The notes: generated by a model from the letters alone, not told the origin. DNA of 64,000 bases from JBFIHF01 sp964411125 (GCA_964411125.1 CAYPJU010000025.1:1-64000), one strand, 5' to 3'. Counted from the first letter of the stretch, positions 46,032-55,443 are shown. Program-made: numbers and translations.

Positions 46032-47969
46032 GTGACTGAGACCAACTTTTCGGCGATTCGAGCCCGGCTGCGCTACGAGTCCATCGAGGAGTTCACCGAG
46101 GGTTACGCGAGGTTCATCAGCGCCGGCGGGATGTTCATTCCGATGGCGCCGGCGAAGCTGAAACCGATCGGGACCACCGTACGGTTTCAGTTCCTCCTTT
46201 CGGACGGAACCACCGCGCTCCTCGGCGAGGGGATCGTCGTGCAGGTGCGCGAAGCCGACCCTGCGAATTCCCGCGCCCCCGTCGGGATGCTCGTCAAATT
46301 CAGCAAGCTCAGCCAGGAGTCGAAGAACCTCGTCGACGAGGTCATCGCGCGAAAAGCGGTGGGTGATTTCGCGGCACACGACCCCGACTCGTTCGAGGAG
46401 TCCGAGCCGCAAGAAGAACCAGATGCCGGACCGGACACGGTCGAGGCCGCCGACCAACCCGAGGACCCCACGTTCGAGACGAGCCTCGAAAATCTCTACG
46501 AGACGGAGCGTCAAAAGAGCGAGGCCGACAGTCTCGTGACGAGAGAGGCCCCCTCGGCCGACGAGCTCGACGACGAAGAAGACGAGCCCGAGCCCGAAGA
46601 GGTGAAGACGACCGGCCCCCGAAAGCTCGCCCAGACCGAAGGCGGACTTCAGATCCTCGCGTTCGACGACATCTCCGACGAAGAAGCCGAACGGATGAGC
46701 CTCGACCTCGGAGACGAAGACGATTTCGACGAGATGTTCGACGGCCTCTTTGGCGGCGACGACGACGCGGACGACGACGCGATCTTCGGCGACATGTTCG
46801 GCGGAGGCGGCGGCGGGGACGACATGTTCGGCGGCGGAGACGGCATGTTCGGTGAGGCCGAGCCGGGACCAGAGGCCGAAGAAGAGGCGGCCGTCGAGGA
46901 AGAGTCCGACCCCGAAGAAGAAGACGAGCTCCCCGAACCCGACGAAGCGAGTGAGCCGGTCGACGAGGAACCCGAGTCGCTCCTCGAGGTCCCCCTCGAA
47001 GAGATTTCGGAACCCGAATCGGAGCCCGACCTCGCCGAGGAGTCCGCGCCCGATGTTCCCGAGGTCGAAGACACGCCGGAAGGGAGCTCCGAACCGGCGG
47101 ACGAGGGATACGAAGAGAGCGAGCCTTCGTTCGAAGATCAGCTCGGCCAGATCGACGATCTTCTGGACGAGTCGGATGCGTCCGACGAGGAGGCCGATTT
47201 CGAAGACGTTCCCGTCCTCGACCCCGGCGATCAGTTCGAAGACTCCGAGATCGAAGACTCCGAGCAGGAGGAACCCTCCGACGTCTCACCCGAAGACGCC
47301 GTCATCGCCGAGGCACTGCTCGCCAGCGAGTCCGGCGAGATTCAGATGCCGTCGGATGCCGAAGACGACCCGTACGAGTTCGACGTCGTCTCCAAACCGC
47401 AGCATACGATGGAGGTCGACGACGCTCTCATCGAAGAAGTCGTCGAGGCCGAAGAACCTCACGATTTCGATGCCGACGAGCCGGACGAAGAGCTTCTCGC
47501 GCTCGAGTCCTCCGCGGTCGAGCTGATCGAAGGATCCGACGCCGAAGATCTCCTGATGGAGGAGGACGAGGAGGACGAAGCTCCGCTGCAGGTCGAAGAC
47601 GAAGGCCCCAGCGAGCTCGAGAATCTGCTCGGCAACCTCGAGAGCGACCCCGAAGAGCCTGATCTCTCGTCGCTCACCCTCGCTTCGAGCCCCGAGATCC
47701 GGGTCGACGACGCCCCGCCCCCTCCCCAGCCCGAAGAGGAGGACGAGGAGAGCCTGGAATTCCTCCTCGCCGCTGCGAAGAACGAGATTCAGGAGAAGCA
47801 CGGCGACGATTCGTCTTCGTCCGACAAGGACATTCTGGACGAGCTGCTCGGTGACGACGCCGGGCTTCCGCCGCCCCCACCCGACAAGCCGGTGTTTCAG
47901 CCGACCCCTCCGACCGATAAAGGTCAGAAGAAGGGTGGTTTCCTCTCCAAACTGTTCGGCAAAGACTGA
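46032..47969 (+). CDS. PilZ-like N-terminal domain with very acidic extension
   Basis: A 645-residue protein starting with GTG. Residues 1-110 match the TIGR02266-type PilZ-related domain of myxobacteria: YARFISAGGMFIPM, then GTTVRFQFLLSDGTTALLGEG, then RAPVGMLVKFSKLS. Such domains may bind cyclic di-GMP, but the RxxxR motif of canonical PilZ is not obvious. Residues 115-620 are dominated by Glu, Asp, Ser and Pro with a Gly-rich MFGGGGGGDD patch near 255-275, so mostly disordered and strongly negative. The last 20 residues are basic (GQKKGGFLSKLFGKD), perhaps a short membrane or partner-binding helix. Role in motility or adhesion is inference. Converges on purD. Confidence 0.82.
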   Translation: MTETNFSAIRARLRYESIEEFTEGYARFISAGGMFIPMAPAKLKPIGTTVRFQFLLSDGTTALLGEGIVVQVREADPANSRAPVGMLVKFSKLSQESKNLVDEVIARKAVGDFAAHDPDSFEESEPQEEPDAGPDTVEAADQPEDPTFETSLENLYETERQKSEADSLVTREAPSADELDDEEDEPEPEEVKTTGPRKLAQTEGGLQILAFDDISDEEAERMSLDLGDEDDFDEMFDGLFGGDDDADDDAIFGDMFGGGGGGDDMFGGGDGMFGEAEPGPEAEEEAAVEEESDPEEEDELPEPDEASEPVDEEPESLLEVPLEEISEPESEPDLAEESAPDVPEVEDTPEGSSEPADEGYEESEPSFEDQLGQIDDLLDESDASDEEADFEDVPVLDPGDQFEDSEIEDSEQEEPSDVSPEDAVIAEALLASESGEIQMPSDAEDDPYEFDVVSKPQHTMEVDDALIEEVVEAEEPHDFDADEPDEELLALESSAVELIEGSDAEDLLMEEDEEDEAPLQVEDEGPSELENLLGNLESDPEEPDLSSLTLASSPEIRVDDAPPPPQPEEEDEESLEFLLAAAKNEIQEKHGDDSSSSDKDILDELLGDDAGLPPPPPDKPVFQPTPPTDKGQKKGGFLSKLFGKD

Positions 47970-47978
47970 CGGGCGGCG

Positions 47979-49229
47979 CTACTCGCGCCCGATATCCAAC
48001 CGCATCTGACGGCCGTCCCATCGAATCTCGCCCGCGAGATCGTAGGCGGCCGATCGCGCTTCGGTCGGGGAAGCTCCGCGGGCCGTCACCCCCAGGACCC
48101 GTCCGCCCGCGACGACCCACCGGTCCCCGTCGCGCGCCGTGCCGGCGTGGAAGACGAACGCGTCGTCCCGTGTCGAGGTGAGGCCCTCTATCGTCGCGCC
48201 CTTCACCGCATCGGTCGGGTATCCTGCCGCGGCGAGCACCACGCAACACGCGGGCTGCCCGGCGAGGACCCCGCTCGTGAGCTCCTCCCGAGCGGCCGCC
48301 TCCAGCACCGGGCCGAGCGGTTCGCTCAGTCCGAACAGGAGCGCCTGCGTCTCGGGATCCCCCAGCCGAACGTTGAACTCGAGAACTTTGGGCCCCGTGT
48401 CGGTCAACATCAGGCCGGCATACAGGAACCCGCGGTAGTCGATCCCGCGCGTGCGAAGCTCACGAAGCACCGGGTGGATCACCGTGGTCTCGATCTGCTC
48501 CTCCAGTGCGGGGTCCGACCACGGGGAGGGGGTCACGGCGCCCATGCCGCCCGTGTTGGGGCCTCGGTCGCCGTCGAGCAATCGCTTGTGGTCCTGGCTC
48601 GTCGGCAGGCGAACGACTCTCTCGCCGTCGGTGATCACCATGAAGGAGAGCTCGGGACCACGGAGGAACTCTTCGACCACAACCGTGCCGGACGCTTCGC
48701 CGAAGCGCTCCTCGATCAAGAATTCCCGCAGCGTCTCGACGCTCTGCGCGACGTCTTCACTGATGACGACCCCCTTACCGGCAGCGAGCCCGTCCGCCTT
48801 GATGACCAATGGATGGGGGGCGCTCTCGATCCATTCGCGGGCTGTATCGAAGTCCGTGAAGGTCTCGTGCGCGGCTGTGGGAACCCCGGCGGCCCGCATC
48901 ACTTCCTTGGCGAACGTCTTCGATCCTTCGAGCCGGGCCCCATCACGCCGGGGCCCGAAAATCGGCAAACTGCGCGACACGAAGAGATCGGCGAGGCCCG
49001 CGCACAGCGGAGCCTCGGGCCCGACGATCGTGAGGTCGACCTTCTCTCTCTTCGCGAATGCTGCGAGCTCGTCGTGGTCGCTCGGCGCGACCGGCACGGT
49101 GCGGCAGCCCGGCGTCCGGGCGATCGCATCGCTGCCTGGGGCGACGAAGACCTCGGCTCCTTCGCGGGCGAGCCGCCAGGCAAGGGCGTGCTCGCGCCCC
49201 CCCGAGCCGATGACGAGGTAGCGAGCCAT
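47979..49229 (-). CDS. purD: Phosphoribosylamine-glycine ligase (GARS)
   Basis: ATP-grasp enzyme for the second step of de novo purine synthesis, joining glycine to phosphoribosylamine. The 416-residue protein has the N-terminal GSGGREHALAWRL, the IVGPEAPL site, ATP-grasp segments IKADGLAAGKGVV and the DHKRLLDGDRGPNTGGMGA loop, and LEFNVRLGDPETQ with the metal-binding Glu and Asn. It starts 6 bp after purH, so the two form an operon purH-purD, as in many bacteria. Confidence 0.97.
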   Translation of the reverse strand: MARYLVIGSGGREHALAWRLAREGAEVFVAPGSDAIARTPGCRTVPVAPSDHDELAAFAKREKVDLTIVGPEAPLCAGLADLFVSRSLPIFGPRRDGARLEGSKTFAKEVMRAAGVPTAAHETFTDFDTAREWIESAPHPLVIKADGLAAGKGVVISEDVAQSVETLREFLIEERFGEASGTVVVEEFLRGPELSFMVITDGERVVRLPTSQDHKRLLDGDRGPNTGGMGAVTPSPWSDPALEEQIETTVIHPVLRELRTRGIDYRGFLYAGLMLTDTGPKVLEFNVRLGDPETQALLFGLSEPLGPVLEAAAREELTSGVLAGQPACCVVLAAAGYPTDAVKGATIEGLTSTRDDAFVFHAGTARDGDRWVVAGGRVLGVTARGASPTEARSAAYDLAGEIRWDGRQMRLDIGRE

Positions 49230-49235
49230 GGTGCC

Positions 49236-50759
49236 TCAGTGTTTGAAGTGACGGGTGCGGGTGAAGACCATCGCGATGTCGTGCTCGTCGCAGGCCGCGA
49301 CGACCTCTTCGTCGCGGATCGATCCGCCGGGCTGGATGATCGCGGTCACCCCCGCTGCCGCCGCCGCGTCGGGACCGTCCCGGAACGGGAAGAAAGCGTC
49401 GCTCGCGAGGACGCTGCGGTCGGCGGTCCCCGCCTTCTTCACCGCGAGCTCGACCGCGTCGACCCGGCTCATCTGCCCCGCGCCCACCCCGATCGTCGCT
49501 TGCCCCCGCGCGAGCACGATGGCGTTGGACTTCACGTGCCGGCACACCGACCACGCGAATTCGAGAGCCTTCCACTCGTCATCCGTCGGCCCGCGTCGCG
49601 TCGCGATCTCGGCGAGCTTGCGATCGATGGGCCGAGGGCGGTCCTCCGTCTGCGCCAACCAACCGGCGACCGTGGGGCGATACTGGACGCGAGCCGGCGG
49701 AAGCGAAGGGGCTGTCAGGAGCCGCAGATTGCGCTTCTTGCCCAGGTGTTCGAGGGCCTCCGTGCTGAACCCCGGAGCCGCCACCAGTTCGAAAAAGGTG
49801 TCCGCGATCGCCTCGCCCACCGCCTCGGGGACCTCGCGGTTGAGCACGATGATGCCCCCGAACGCCGATTTCGGGTCGCACGCGTGCGCGAGCCGAAACG
49901 CTTCGGCCGGATCGGAGTGCACCGCGCACCCCGCCGGGTTGGTGTGCTTCACGATGACGGCCGCGGGCTCGTCGAAGTCGAACGCCAGCCGGTACGCCGC
50001 GTCGAGGTCGACGATGTTGTTGTAGGAAAGCTCTTTCCCTTGCAGTTGTACGAACCCGCCCCACGGAGCTTCGTGCGTCCGGTGGTAGAGGACCGCGTCC
50101 TGGTGTGGATTCTCCCCGTAGCGCAGACCTGCGACGCGCTCGAGCGAAATCTCCACGCGGTCGGGAACTTCCACGCCCGCGTCGTTGCTCAGATAGTTCA
50201 AGATCGCTGCATCGTAGCGAGCGGTGTGGGCGAAAGCTTTCTGAGCCAGCTCGCGCCGCGTCTCGGCCGAGACTCCACCGTCGAGGACCTCGTCGATGAT
50301 GCGCGGGTAATCGAGCGGGTCGACCACGACGGCGACGCGCGGGTAGTTCTTCGCCGCTGCCCGGACCATCGCGGGGCCCCCGATGTCGATGTTCTCCAAC
50401 ACCTCGGCGTGGGTCGACTCGGTCCGAGCCGACACCTCGGAGAACGGATAGAGGTTCGCGACGACGATGTCGATGCGAGGAATGTCGTGCTCCTGCAGAG
50501 TCGCCGCGTCCCCGTCGTTCTCCCTGCGCGCCAGAATCCCGCCGTGGATCCTCGGATGCAGCGTCTTCACGCGCCCGTCCATGATCTCGGGAAAGTCCGT
50601 GACGTCGCTCACGTCGGTGACCGCGAGTCCCAGCTCGCGGATGTGACGGGCGGTACCCCCTGTGGACAGCAGCGTGTAGTTGGCGCTGACTAGAGCTCGG
50701 GCGAGGTCCTCGAGCCCCGTTTTGTTCGAGACACTGATGAGGGCGAACTTGTCGGGCAT
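49236..50759 (-). CDS. purH: Bifunctional AICAR formyltransferase / IMP cyclohydrolase
   Basis: Catalyses the last two steps to IMP. The 507-residue protein starts at 50759 (MPDKFALI) after GGAG; upstream in-frame codons are not homologous. The N-terminal IMP cyclohydrolase domain has ISVSNKTGLEDLA, STGGTARHIRE and GRVKTLHPRIHGGIL. The formyltransferase domain has RYGENPHQ, the KHTNPAGCAV motif with catalytic Lys and His, and SDAFFPFRD. It is the first gene of the purHD operon. Confidence 0.97.
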   Translation of the reverse strand: MPDKFALISVSNKTGLEDLARALVSANYTLLSTGGTARHIRELGLAVTDVSDVTDFPEIMDGRVKTLHPRIHGGILARRENDGDAATLQEHDIPRIDIVVANLYPFSEVSARTESTHAEVLENIDIGGPAMVRAAAKNYPRVAVVVDPLDYPRIIDEVLDGGVSAETRRELAQKAFAHTARYDAAILNYLSNDAGVEVPDRVEISLERVAGLRYGENPHQDAVLYHRTHEAPWGGFVQLQGKELSYNNIVDLDAAYRLAFDFDEPAAVIVKHTNPAGCAVHSDPAEAFRLAHACDPKSAFGGIIVLNREVPEAVGEAIADTFFELVAAPGFSTEALEHLGKKRNLRLLTAPSLPPARVQYRPTVAGWLAQTEDRPRPIDRKLAEIATRRGPTDDEWKALEFAWSVCRHVKSNAIVLARGQATIGVGAGQMSRVDAVELAVKKAGTADRSVLASDAFFPFRDGPDAAAAAGVTAIIQPGGSIRDEEVVAACDEHDIAMVFTRTRHFKH

Positions 50760-50914
50760 GGCGGACTCCGGGGGGAGAGTGTCGTTTCCATAACGCGATG
50801 GCGGACCGACGGCAACGGTGTAAGCCGCTCGTCGCGACGACGCCGGCGGGCACCGAAACCGGCGTGCCACGTGACCATCGCGACCACCTGCACCCGACAG
50901 TGGGCGCCGTTGCA

Positions 50915-50944
50915 CAAAAAAGAAGAGGAGCCGTCACGGCTCCT
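50915..50944 (-). terminator. Intrinsic terminator of the sigma-4-like gene
   Basis: A near-continuous palindrome (GAGGAGCCGT at 50924-50933 with ACGGCTCCTC at 50935-50944), followed in the leftward direction by a six-base T run (AAAAAA at 50915-50920 on the plus strand). It lies 28 bp beyond the stop at 50973. Confidence 0.85.
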
Positions 50945-50972
50945 CGTCGAATTCACGGCGCTGGTTTCGTAC

Positions 50973-51407
50973 CTATTCGTCGTCGTACCCGACCCGCAGC
51001 TTCTCGAGCCCGGTGGATTCCACCTGGCGGATGCGCTCCCGGGTAAGATTCAGCAGCTCGCCGACCTCCTCGAGGGTGATACCGCCTCGGTCGGCGACGT
51101 CGAGAGAACAGGTTTCGCTGAGCTCCCACACCGACAGGTCGGGGAAGTTCAGCTTGATCGAACCCGTGTGGGGGTTCACGTCGAGGTAGAGGTGGTATTT
51201 GCACGAAACGAACGGGCACGGCCGGTCGCCCATTCGGCAATCTTCTCGATTGTTCGGCCGGAGGTGCTCCAGCTCCGTGAGCACCGCCTCGGTAGCTTCA
51301 CGCTCTTCTGGCGTGAGCTTCTTGAGCGCAATCGTCTTGCTGCGCCGCAGGCCTTTTCGCGCGCCTCGTTTGTTCGAGGTGCGTCTGCGTTTGGGGGATT
51401 CACTCAT
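50973..51407 (-). CDS. Sigma-70 region 4-like DNA-binding protein
   Basis: A 144-residue protein. The C-terminal 40 residues (ITLEEVGELLNLTRERIRQVESTGLEKLR) are an almost textbook sigma-factor region 4 helix-turn-helix, which in sigma factors reads the -35 element, but regions 1-3 are absent. The middle has a conserved cysteine cluster (EDCRMGDRPCPFVSCKYHLY), and the N-terminus is strongly basic. Similar proteins occur in myxobacteria as stand-alone regulators; the cysteines suggest metal or redox sensing. ATG at 51407 chosen. Followed by a strong terminator, so monocistronic. Confidence 0.85.
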   Translation of the reverse strand: MSESPKRRRTSNKRGARKGLRRSKTIALKKLTPEEREATEAVLTELEHLRPNNREDCRMGDRPCPFVSCKYHLYLDVNPHTGSIKLNFPDLSVWELSETCSLDVADRGGITLEEVGELLNLTRERIRQVESTGLEKLRVGYDDE

Positions 51408-51660
51408 GTCCGGCCCGTCTGTATGTGCTGTTCCTTGCTCCACGAAAGTAATGAGCGAGCAGCCAATGTGTCAATGAGCTTCGGTGGGAGCCGAGAGAGC
51501 CCGGCGGCCTCCGGTTCGGAGCGTGCCCTCGTAGGGCCCGCCGCTCGCCGCCGGACGAAACCACCCGACTCGTGGAGAATCGTGTAGGCGTCGGGTCCAC
51601 GCGCGTCGGCCAGGAAAGGGCGGAACGTTGTCTCCGGTGCGACCCTACTGCAGACGGAGT

Positions 51661-52848
51661 TCAGTCTCGTGCTGTGGGATCGAAGTCGTCGTCCAACTTC
51701 GAATCGACTCCGGCGAGGATCGCGCGGTGCTCCTGGCAGCCGAGGACGTCCTTCCAGCCAGCGAAGGGCTTCCAGGGACGCGACCAGCCCGAAAGCATGC
51801 CGCGCTTCAGCCTCATCACGCGGTTCGCGCTCTCGAAGACGCGTGCGCGGTCGTGGGGGTTACGGGTGGCAAGCTCGAGGAGGTGGGCGTGGGCCGCCTT
51901 CCACTTCTCCTCTTCGTGGCAGATTAGAAAGATGTCTACTCCTGCCCGCAGGCCGAGCTCGACCATCTCCTGCGGGGTGTAGCGCTCCGCGACCGCCTTC
52001 ATCTCGAGGTCGTCGGTGATGACGACCCCGTCGTAGCCCATCTCGTCACGGAGCAGCCGGTGCATCACGGCGTGGCTCAGCGTTGCGGGGTGCACCGTGT
52101 CGAGCGCCGGGACGAGGACGTGGGCCGTCATGATCATCGGGATCTCGGCAGCAAACGCCCGCTGGAACGGCACCAGCTCGATCTCTTCGAAGCGCTCCGG
52201 GGGGTGGTTCAGGACTGGAAGCTCGTGGTGCGAATCGGTGTCCGTATCCCCGTGTCCGGGGAAATGCTTGCCGCACGGCACGACCCCCGACTTGATGTGC
52301 CCGAAACAGAATGCTCCCCCCATCTTTGCCACGGTCTCGGGATCGCGCGAGAACGAGCGGTCCCCGATCACGGGGTTGTCCGGATTCGTGTCGACGTCGA
52401 GCACCGGACTGAAATTGAGATTGAAGCCGAGCGCCTGCACTTCGGTGGCGAGCACTTCGGCGATGTCGGCCGCGAGCTCCCAGTCGCCCGTATCGCCGAT
52501 GCGGCGCATCGGAGGGATCGGGGTCAGCGGTTCCTTGAGGCGTACTACCCGCCCCCCCTCTTGATCGAGCGACACGAAGGGCGCCGCGACGGCACTGTGG
52601 GCAGCGGCGTGGATCGCCTCGTTCAGCGCGACGACTTGCTCGACGTCTTTCACGTTCCGGCGGAAGAGGATCACGCCGCCGATGTCGCCGGCGCCGAGAG
52701 CCTCGGAAACCGCAGCGGTAGGCTCGGAGCCGTCGCCTCGAAACCCGACCACGAAGAGCTGGCCGACCGCCGCGCGAACGTTCTCGGTCGACGCGTCGTG
52801 AGGGTTGAAGTAGGGGAGGTGAGGTTCGTCGGAGTCGTTGAATGACAT
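51661..52848 (-). CDS. nagZ: Beta-N-acetylhexosaminidase (GH3, NagZ type)
   Basis: Removes N-acetylglucosamine from muropeptides during cell-wall recycling. The 395-residue protein lacks a signal peptide, fitting a cytoplasmic NagZ. It has GVILFRRNV, the SLDQEGGRVVR motif, the KHFPGHGDTDTDSHHELP catalytic loop with the His/Asp acid-base dyad, and the VITDDLEMKA block with the nucleophile Asp. A C-terminal extension of about 40 residues follows the barrel. ATG at 52848 lies one base after the permease stop. Position after two oligopeptide permease genes supports import and breakdown of wall peptides. NagZ activity also bears on AmpC induction in some bacteria. Confidence 0.93.
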   Translation of the reverse strand: MSFNDSDEPHLPYFNPHDASTENVRAAVGQLFVVGFRGDGSEPTAAVSEALGAGDIGGVILFRRNVKDVEQVVALNEAIHAAAHSAVAAPFVSLDQEGGRVVRLKEPLTPIPPMRRIGDTGDWELAADIAEVLATEVQALGFNLNFSPVLDVDTNPDNPVIGDRSFSRDPETVAKMGGAFCFGHIKSGVVPCGKHFPGHGDTDTDSHHELPVLNHPPERFEEIELVPFQRAFAAEIPMIMTAHVLVPALDTVHPATLSHAVMHRLLRDEMGYDGVVITDDLEMKAVAERYTPQEMVELGLRAGVDIFLICHEEEKWKAAHAHLLELATRNPHDRARVFESANRVMRLKRGMLSGWSRPWKPFAGWKDVLGCQEHRAILAGVDSKLDDDFDPTARD

Positions 52849-52849
52849 G

Positions 52850-53695
52850 TCAGTTCGTGGCCAGGTCGCGCGGATCGAGCCAGTCGCGCAACCCATCGCC
52901 GAGGAAGTTGATACCGAGGACGGTGAACATGATCGCGAACCCCGGGAAGATCGCCAGATGTGGGGTCAGCAAGAAGTAGCTGGCCCCCTGGTCGAGGAGC
53001 GCGCCCCAGCTCGGCTGATCCTGAGGACCGAGGCCGAGGAAACTGAGAGAGGCTTCGGCCAGGATCGCCCCGGCGACGCCGAACGTCGCCTGCACGATGA
53101 CCGGAGCGAGGATGTTGGGGACGATGTGACGGAACATGATGCGGCGTGAGCCAAAGCCGAGCGAACGCGCCGCCTCGACGTAGTCCCGTTCGCGCTCGGT
53201 GAGCACCTGCCCGCGGACGAGGCGGGCGTACCCCGACCAGCCCGAGACCGAGAGCGCTCCGATCACCGCCCAGATGCTGGGCTCCTGCGTGATGAAGATG
53301 ATGAGGATTGCGAGCAGGATGCCCGGAAAAGCCATCAGGATTTCGGTGAGGCGCATCAGCGCCTCGTCGACCCAACCGCCGAAATAGCCGGAGATGCACC
53401 CCACAACGATCCCGACCGTCGAGCAGATCACGACCGTGAAGACCCCCACGAGCGCCGCGACGCGGGTGCCGTAGAGGACGAGCGTCAGGACGTCTGCGCC
53501 GTTCTCGTCGGTACCGAGCCAGTGGTCGCGCGACGGCGGTTCGAGCTGCCTCGTCACGTCCACGTGACCGAGGTCGTACGGTGCCAGAAAGTCGGCCAAC
53601 AGGGCCACCAGGAGCGTGACAGCGACGATGATGGCGCCGAGCCAGGCGAGCCCGCGGATGCGATGGGCACCCGGTATGGAGCGGAAGATGCGCAT
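52850..53695 (-). CDS. Oligopeptide ABC transporter permease, OppC/DppC type
   Basis: A 281-residue inner-membrane protein. An N-terminal helix and a periplasmic segment (DFLAPYDLGHVD, then HWLGTDENGADVL) are followed by five more helices. The cytoplasmic EAA loop (YVEAARSLGFGSRRIMFRHIVPN) couples it to the ATPase. The end (FLGDGLRDWLDPR) is typical of OppC/DppC. ATG at 53695 shares its A with the stop of the upstream permease (TGATG), so translation is coupled. No ATPase or substrate-binding gene is adjacent; they must lie elsewhere. Confidence 0.95.
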   Translation of the reverse strand: MRIFRSIPGAHRIRGLAWLGAIIVAVTLLVALLADFLAPYDLGHVDVTRQLEPPSRDHWLGTDENGADVLTLVLYGTRVAALVGVFTVVICSTVGIVVGCISGYFGGWVDEALMRLTEILMAFPGILLAILIIFITQEPSIWAVIGALSVSGWSGYARLVRGQVLTERERDYVEAARSLGFGSRRIMFRHIVPNILAPVIVQATFGVAGAILAEASLSFLGLGPQDQPSWGALLDQGASYFLLTPHLAIFPGFAIMFTVLGINFLGDGLRDWLDPRDLATN

Positions 53696-54624
53696 CAGTC
53701 GTAGCGGATCCGCGGGTCGACCGCGCCGTAGAGCAAGTCGGTGATCAGGTTCACCGCCACGTAGGAGATCGCGATGAAGATCACCGTCCCCTGGACGATC
53801 ATGTAGTTTCGCGCTTCGATCCCGTCGAGCAGCAGCGTACCGAGCCCGGGCCGGGCGAAGACTTTCTCGACGATGATGGCACCCGTCAGGAGTGCTCCGA
53901 ACTGTAGACCCAATACCGTGACGATCGGGATCAAAGCATTCCGAAACGCGTGCTTCACGATCACTTTCCAGCGCGGTACGCCCTTCGATTTCGCGGTCCG
54001 GACGTAGTCCTGGTTCAAGACCTCGAGCATGCTCGAACGCGTCATGCGCGTGAGCTTGGCAGACAGCGCCGAGCCGAGCGTGATCGCCGGCAACACGAGC
54101 GCCGTCAGGCCGGTCACCTCGCTCCCCGGGTTCGGAAGTGCCGAGAGGGTGAGGCTGAAGAGGATCAGGAGCATCGGTCCGAGCCAGAAGTTCGGGATCG
54201 AAATCCCGAGCAAGGCGACGACCGCCGACGTGTTGTCGATCCAACTGTAGGGTCGCAGGGCGGCGGCAATCCCGAGCGGAAAGGCGATGAGCATCGCCAC
54301 CAAAAGACTTGCCAGCGCGAGCTCGGCGGTCGCGGGGATGTTCGTGACCAGCTTCTCCATCACGGTCACGCCGCGCTCGTCACAGAGCTCACCGAACGTG
54401 AGGTTGCCGACGTCGCCCCAGAATTTCACGTACTGCTCGGGGAGGGGAGCGTCGAGGTTGAGGCAGTCGCGCAGCGCCTGCTTGTCGACCTCGAGCGCTT
54501 GCTCGCCAAGGATGGAAGCGACCGGGTCGCCGGGCACCGAGCGAATCACGAAAAAAACGAGCGTGACGACCCCGAAGATGACGAGGAGGGAAGCGAAGAA
54601 TCGTCGAATGAGGTATGGGCCCAT
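53695..54624 (-). CDS. Oligopeptide ABC transporter permease, OppB/DppB type
   Basis: A 309-residue inner-membrane permease with six helices. It starts with RRFFASLLVIFGVVTLVFF, has the GDPV segment after helix 1, the EAA loop (YVRTAKSKGVPRWKVIVKHAFRNALIP) and the ending LITDLLYGAVDPRIRYD, all as in OppB/DppB. GGAAGGAG precedes the ATG. First gene of the permease-permease-nagZ unit, which suggests uptake of peptides or muropeptides released from the wall. Confidence 0.95.
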   Translation of the reverse strand: MGPYLIRRFFASLLVIFGVVTLVFFVIRSVPGDPVASILGEQALEVDKQALRDCLNLDAPLPEQYVKFWGDVGNLTFGELCDERGVTVMEKLVTNIPATAELALASLLVAMLIAFPLGIAAALRPYSWIDNTSAVVALLGISIPNFWLGPMLLILFSLTLSALPNPGSEVTGLTALVLPAITLGSALSAKLTRMTRSSMLEVLNQDYVRTAKSKGVPRWKVIVKHAFRNALIPIVTVLGLQFGALLTGAIIVEKVFARPGLGTLLLDGIEARNYMIVQGTVIFIAISYVAVNLITDLLYGAVDPRIRYD

Positions 54625-54714
54625 CGGGTCGCGCTCCTTCCTTGAGCGCCTGTCAGCGGCCGTCAGGCCGAGGCGTCATCTCCGCCAGTCAGGTTCGTGC
54701 GTGCTCGCGGTCGG

Positions 54715-55245
54715 TCACTGCGCTCCCGCGGTAGCCGGTGCTCCGGCGGTCGCGGGGGCCGCGTCCGTCCCGGGCGCGTTGTTCGTGCTCGGAGCGGCAT
54801 TCGTCGCCGCCGCACCGTTCGTACCGGTAGCGTTGTTCGTGGTCGCGGCCGGTACGGCCGGCAAATCGGGAACCTCGGCCGGCGGCGCGGGTTCGAGCTC
54901 CGAAGGCTTCGCTCCGTATTCCGCCACCGCGGTCTCGGCGACGCCACTAGGAGCGTCGAGCTTGTCGGTCTGGCCGGTGAGAACGAGGGAAATCGGCGTC
55001 CAGAACACGACGACCAGCACCGCCGTCGACGCCAGCCCGAAGAGCCACAGCGTCGTCGGCATCTCTTTGCCGTCTTCACGAAGCTTGAAAAATGCGAACC
55101 AGAACGCGACGGGGGGGAGAAGCAACACTGCTGCAGCGAGCCCTCCACTGATACGGGCCGCGTACCTAGACAGCTGCCACGCTCCAACGATGTACGCTAT
55201 GACCCCAACGGCCATCAGCAGGAACGTGATCACAACAAGCGCCAT
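54715..55245 (-). CDS. Small membrane protein with Ala/Asn/Thr-rich tail
   Basis: A 176-residue protein; ATG at 55245 follows GGAGG. Three hydrophobic helices lie in residues 1-95. The remaining 80 residues are a low-complexity Ala/Pro/Thr/Asn chain with repeated short units (TNNAT, GTNGA, STNNAP), echoing the NNG linkers at the window's left edge. Nothing enzymatic is visible, and no family is recognised. It lies 90 bp downstream of the permease start on the same strand in the upstream direction and is likely its own unit. Confidence 0.7.
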   Translation of the reverse strand: MALVVITFLLMAVGVIAYIVGAWQLSRYAARISGGLAAAVLLLPPVAFWFAFFKLREDGKEMPTTLWLFGLASTAVLVVVFWTPISLVLTGQTDKLDAPSGVAETAVAEYGAKPSELEPAPPAEVPDLPAVPAATTNNATGTNGAAATNAAPSTNNAPGTDAAPATAGAPATAGAQ

Positions 55246-55443
55246 GGGGCCTCCGAACGACAGGCGGAAGCACGTTGCATACCGGACCGCCCGCTTTGCT
55301 GTCAACGTCCGAGGCTGTAGCGACCGGGTTCGATCGGAGGTCGGAGAGTGGACCGCACAGGACTCCGTCCCCGCACCGTGAACTTCGAGGGACCCATCCG
55401 ACGGGCGGGCTCTCGAGGCGTTCTCACGAGCCGATTCCCGCGA

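Noticed and set aside
48147..50693. 848-residue plus-strand frame
   Set aside because: Mirror of purD and purH, both full length with catalytic motifs.
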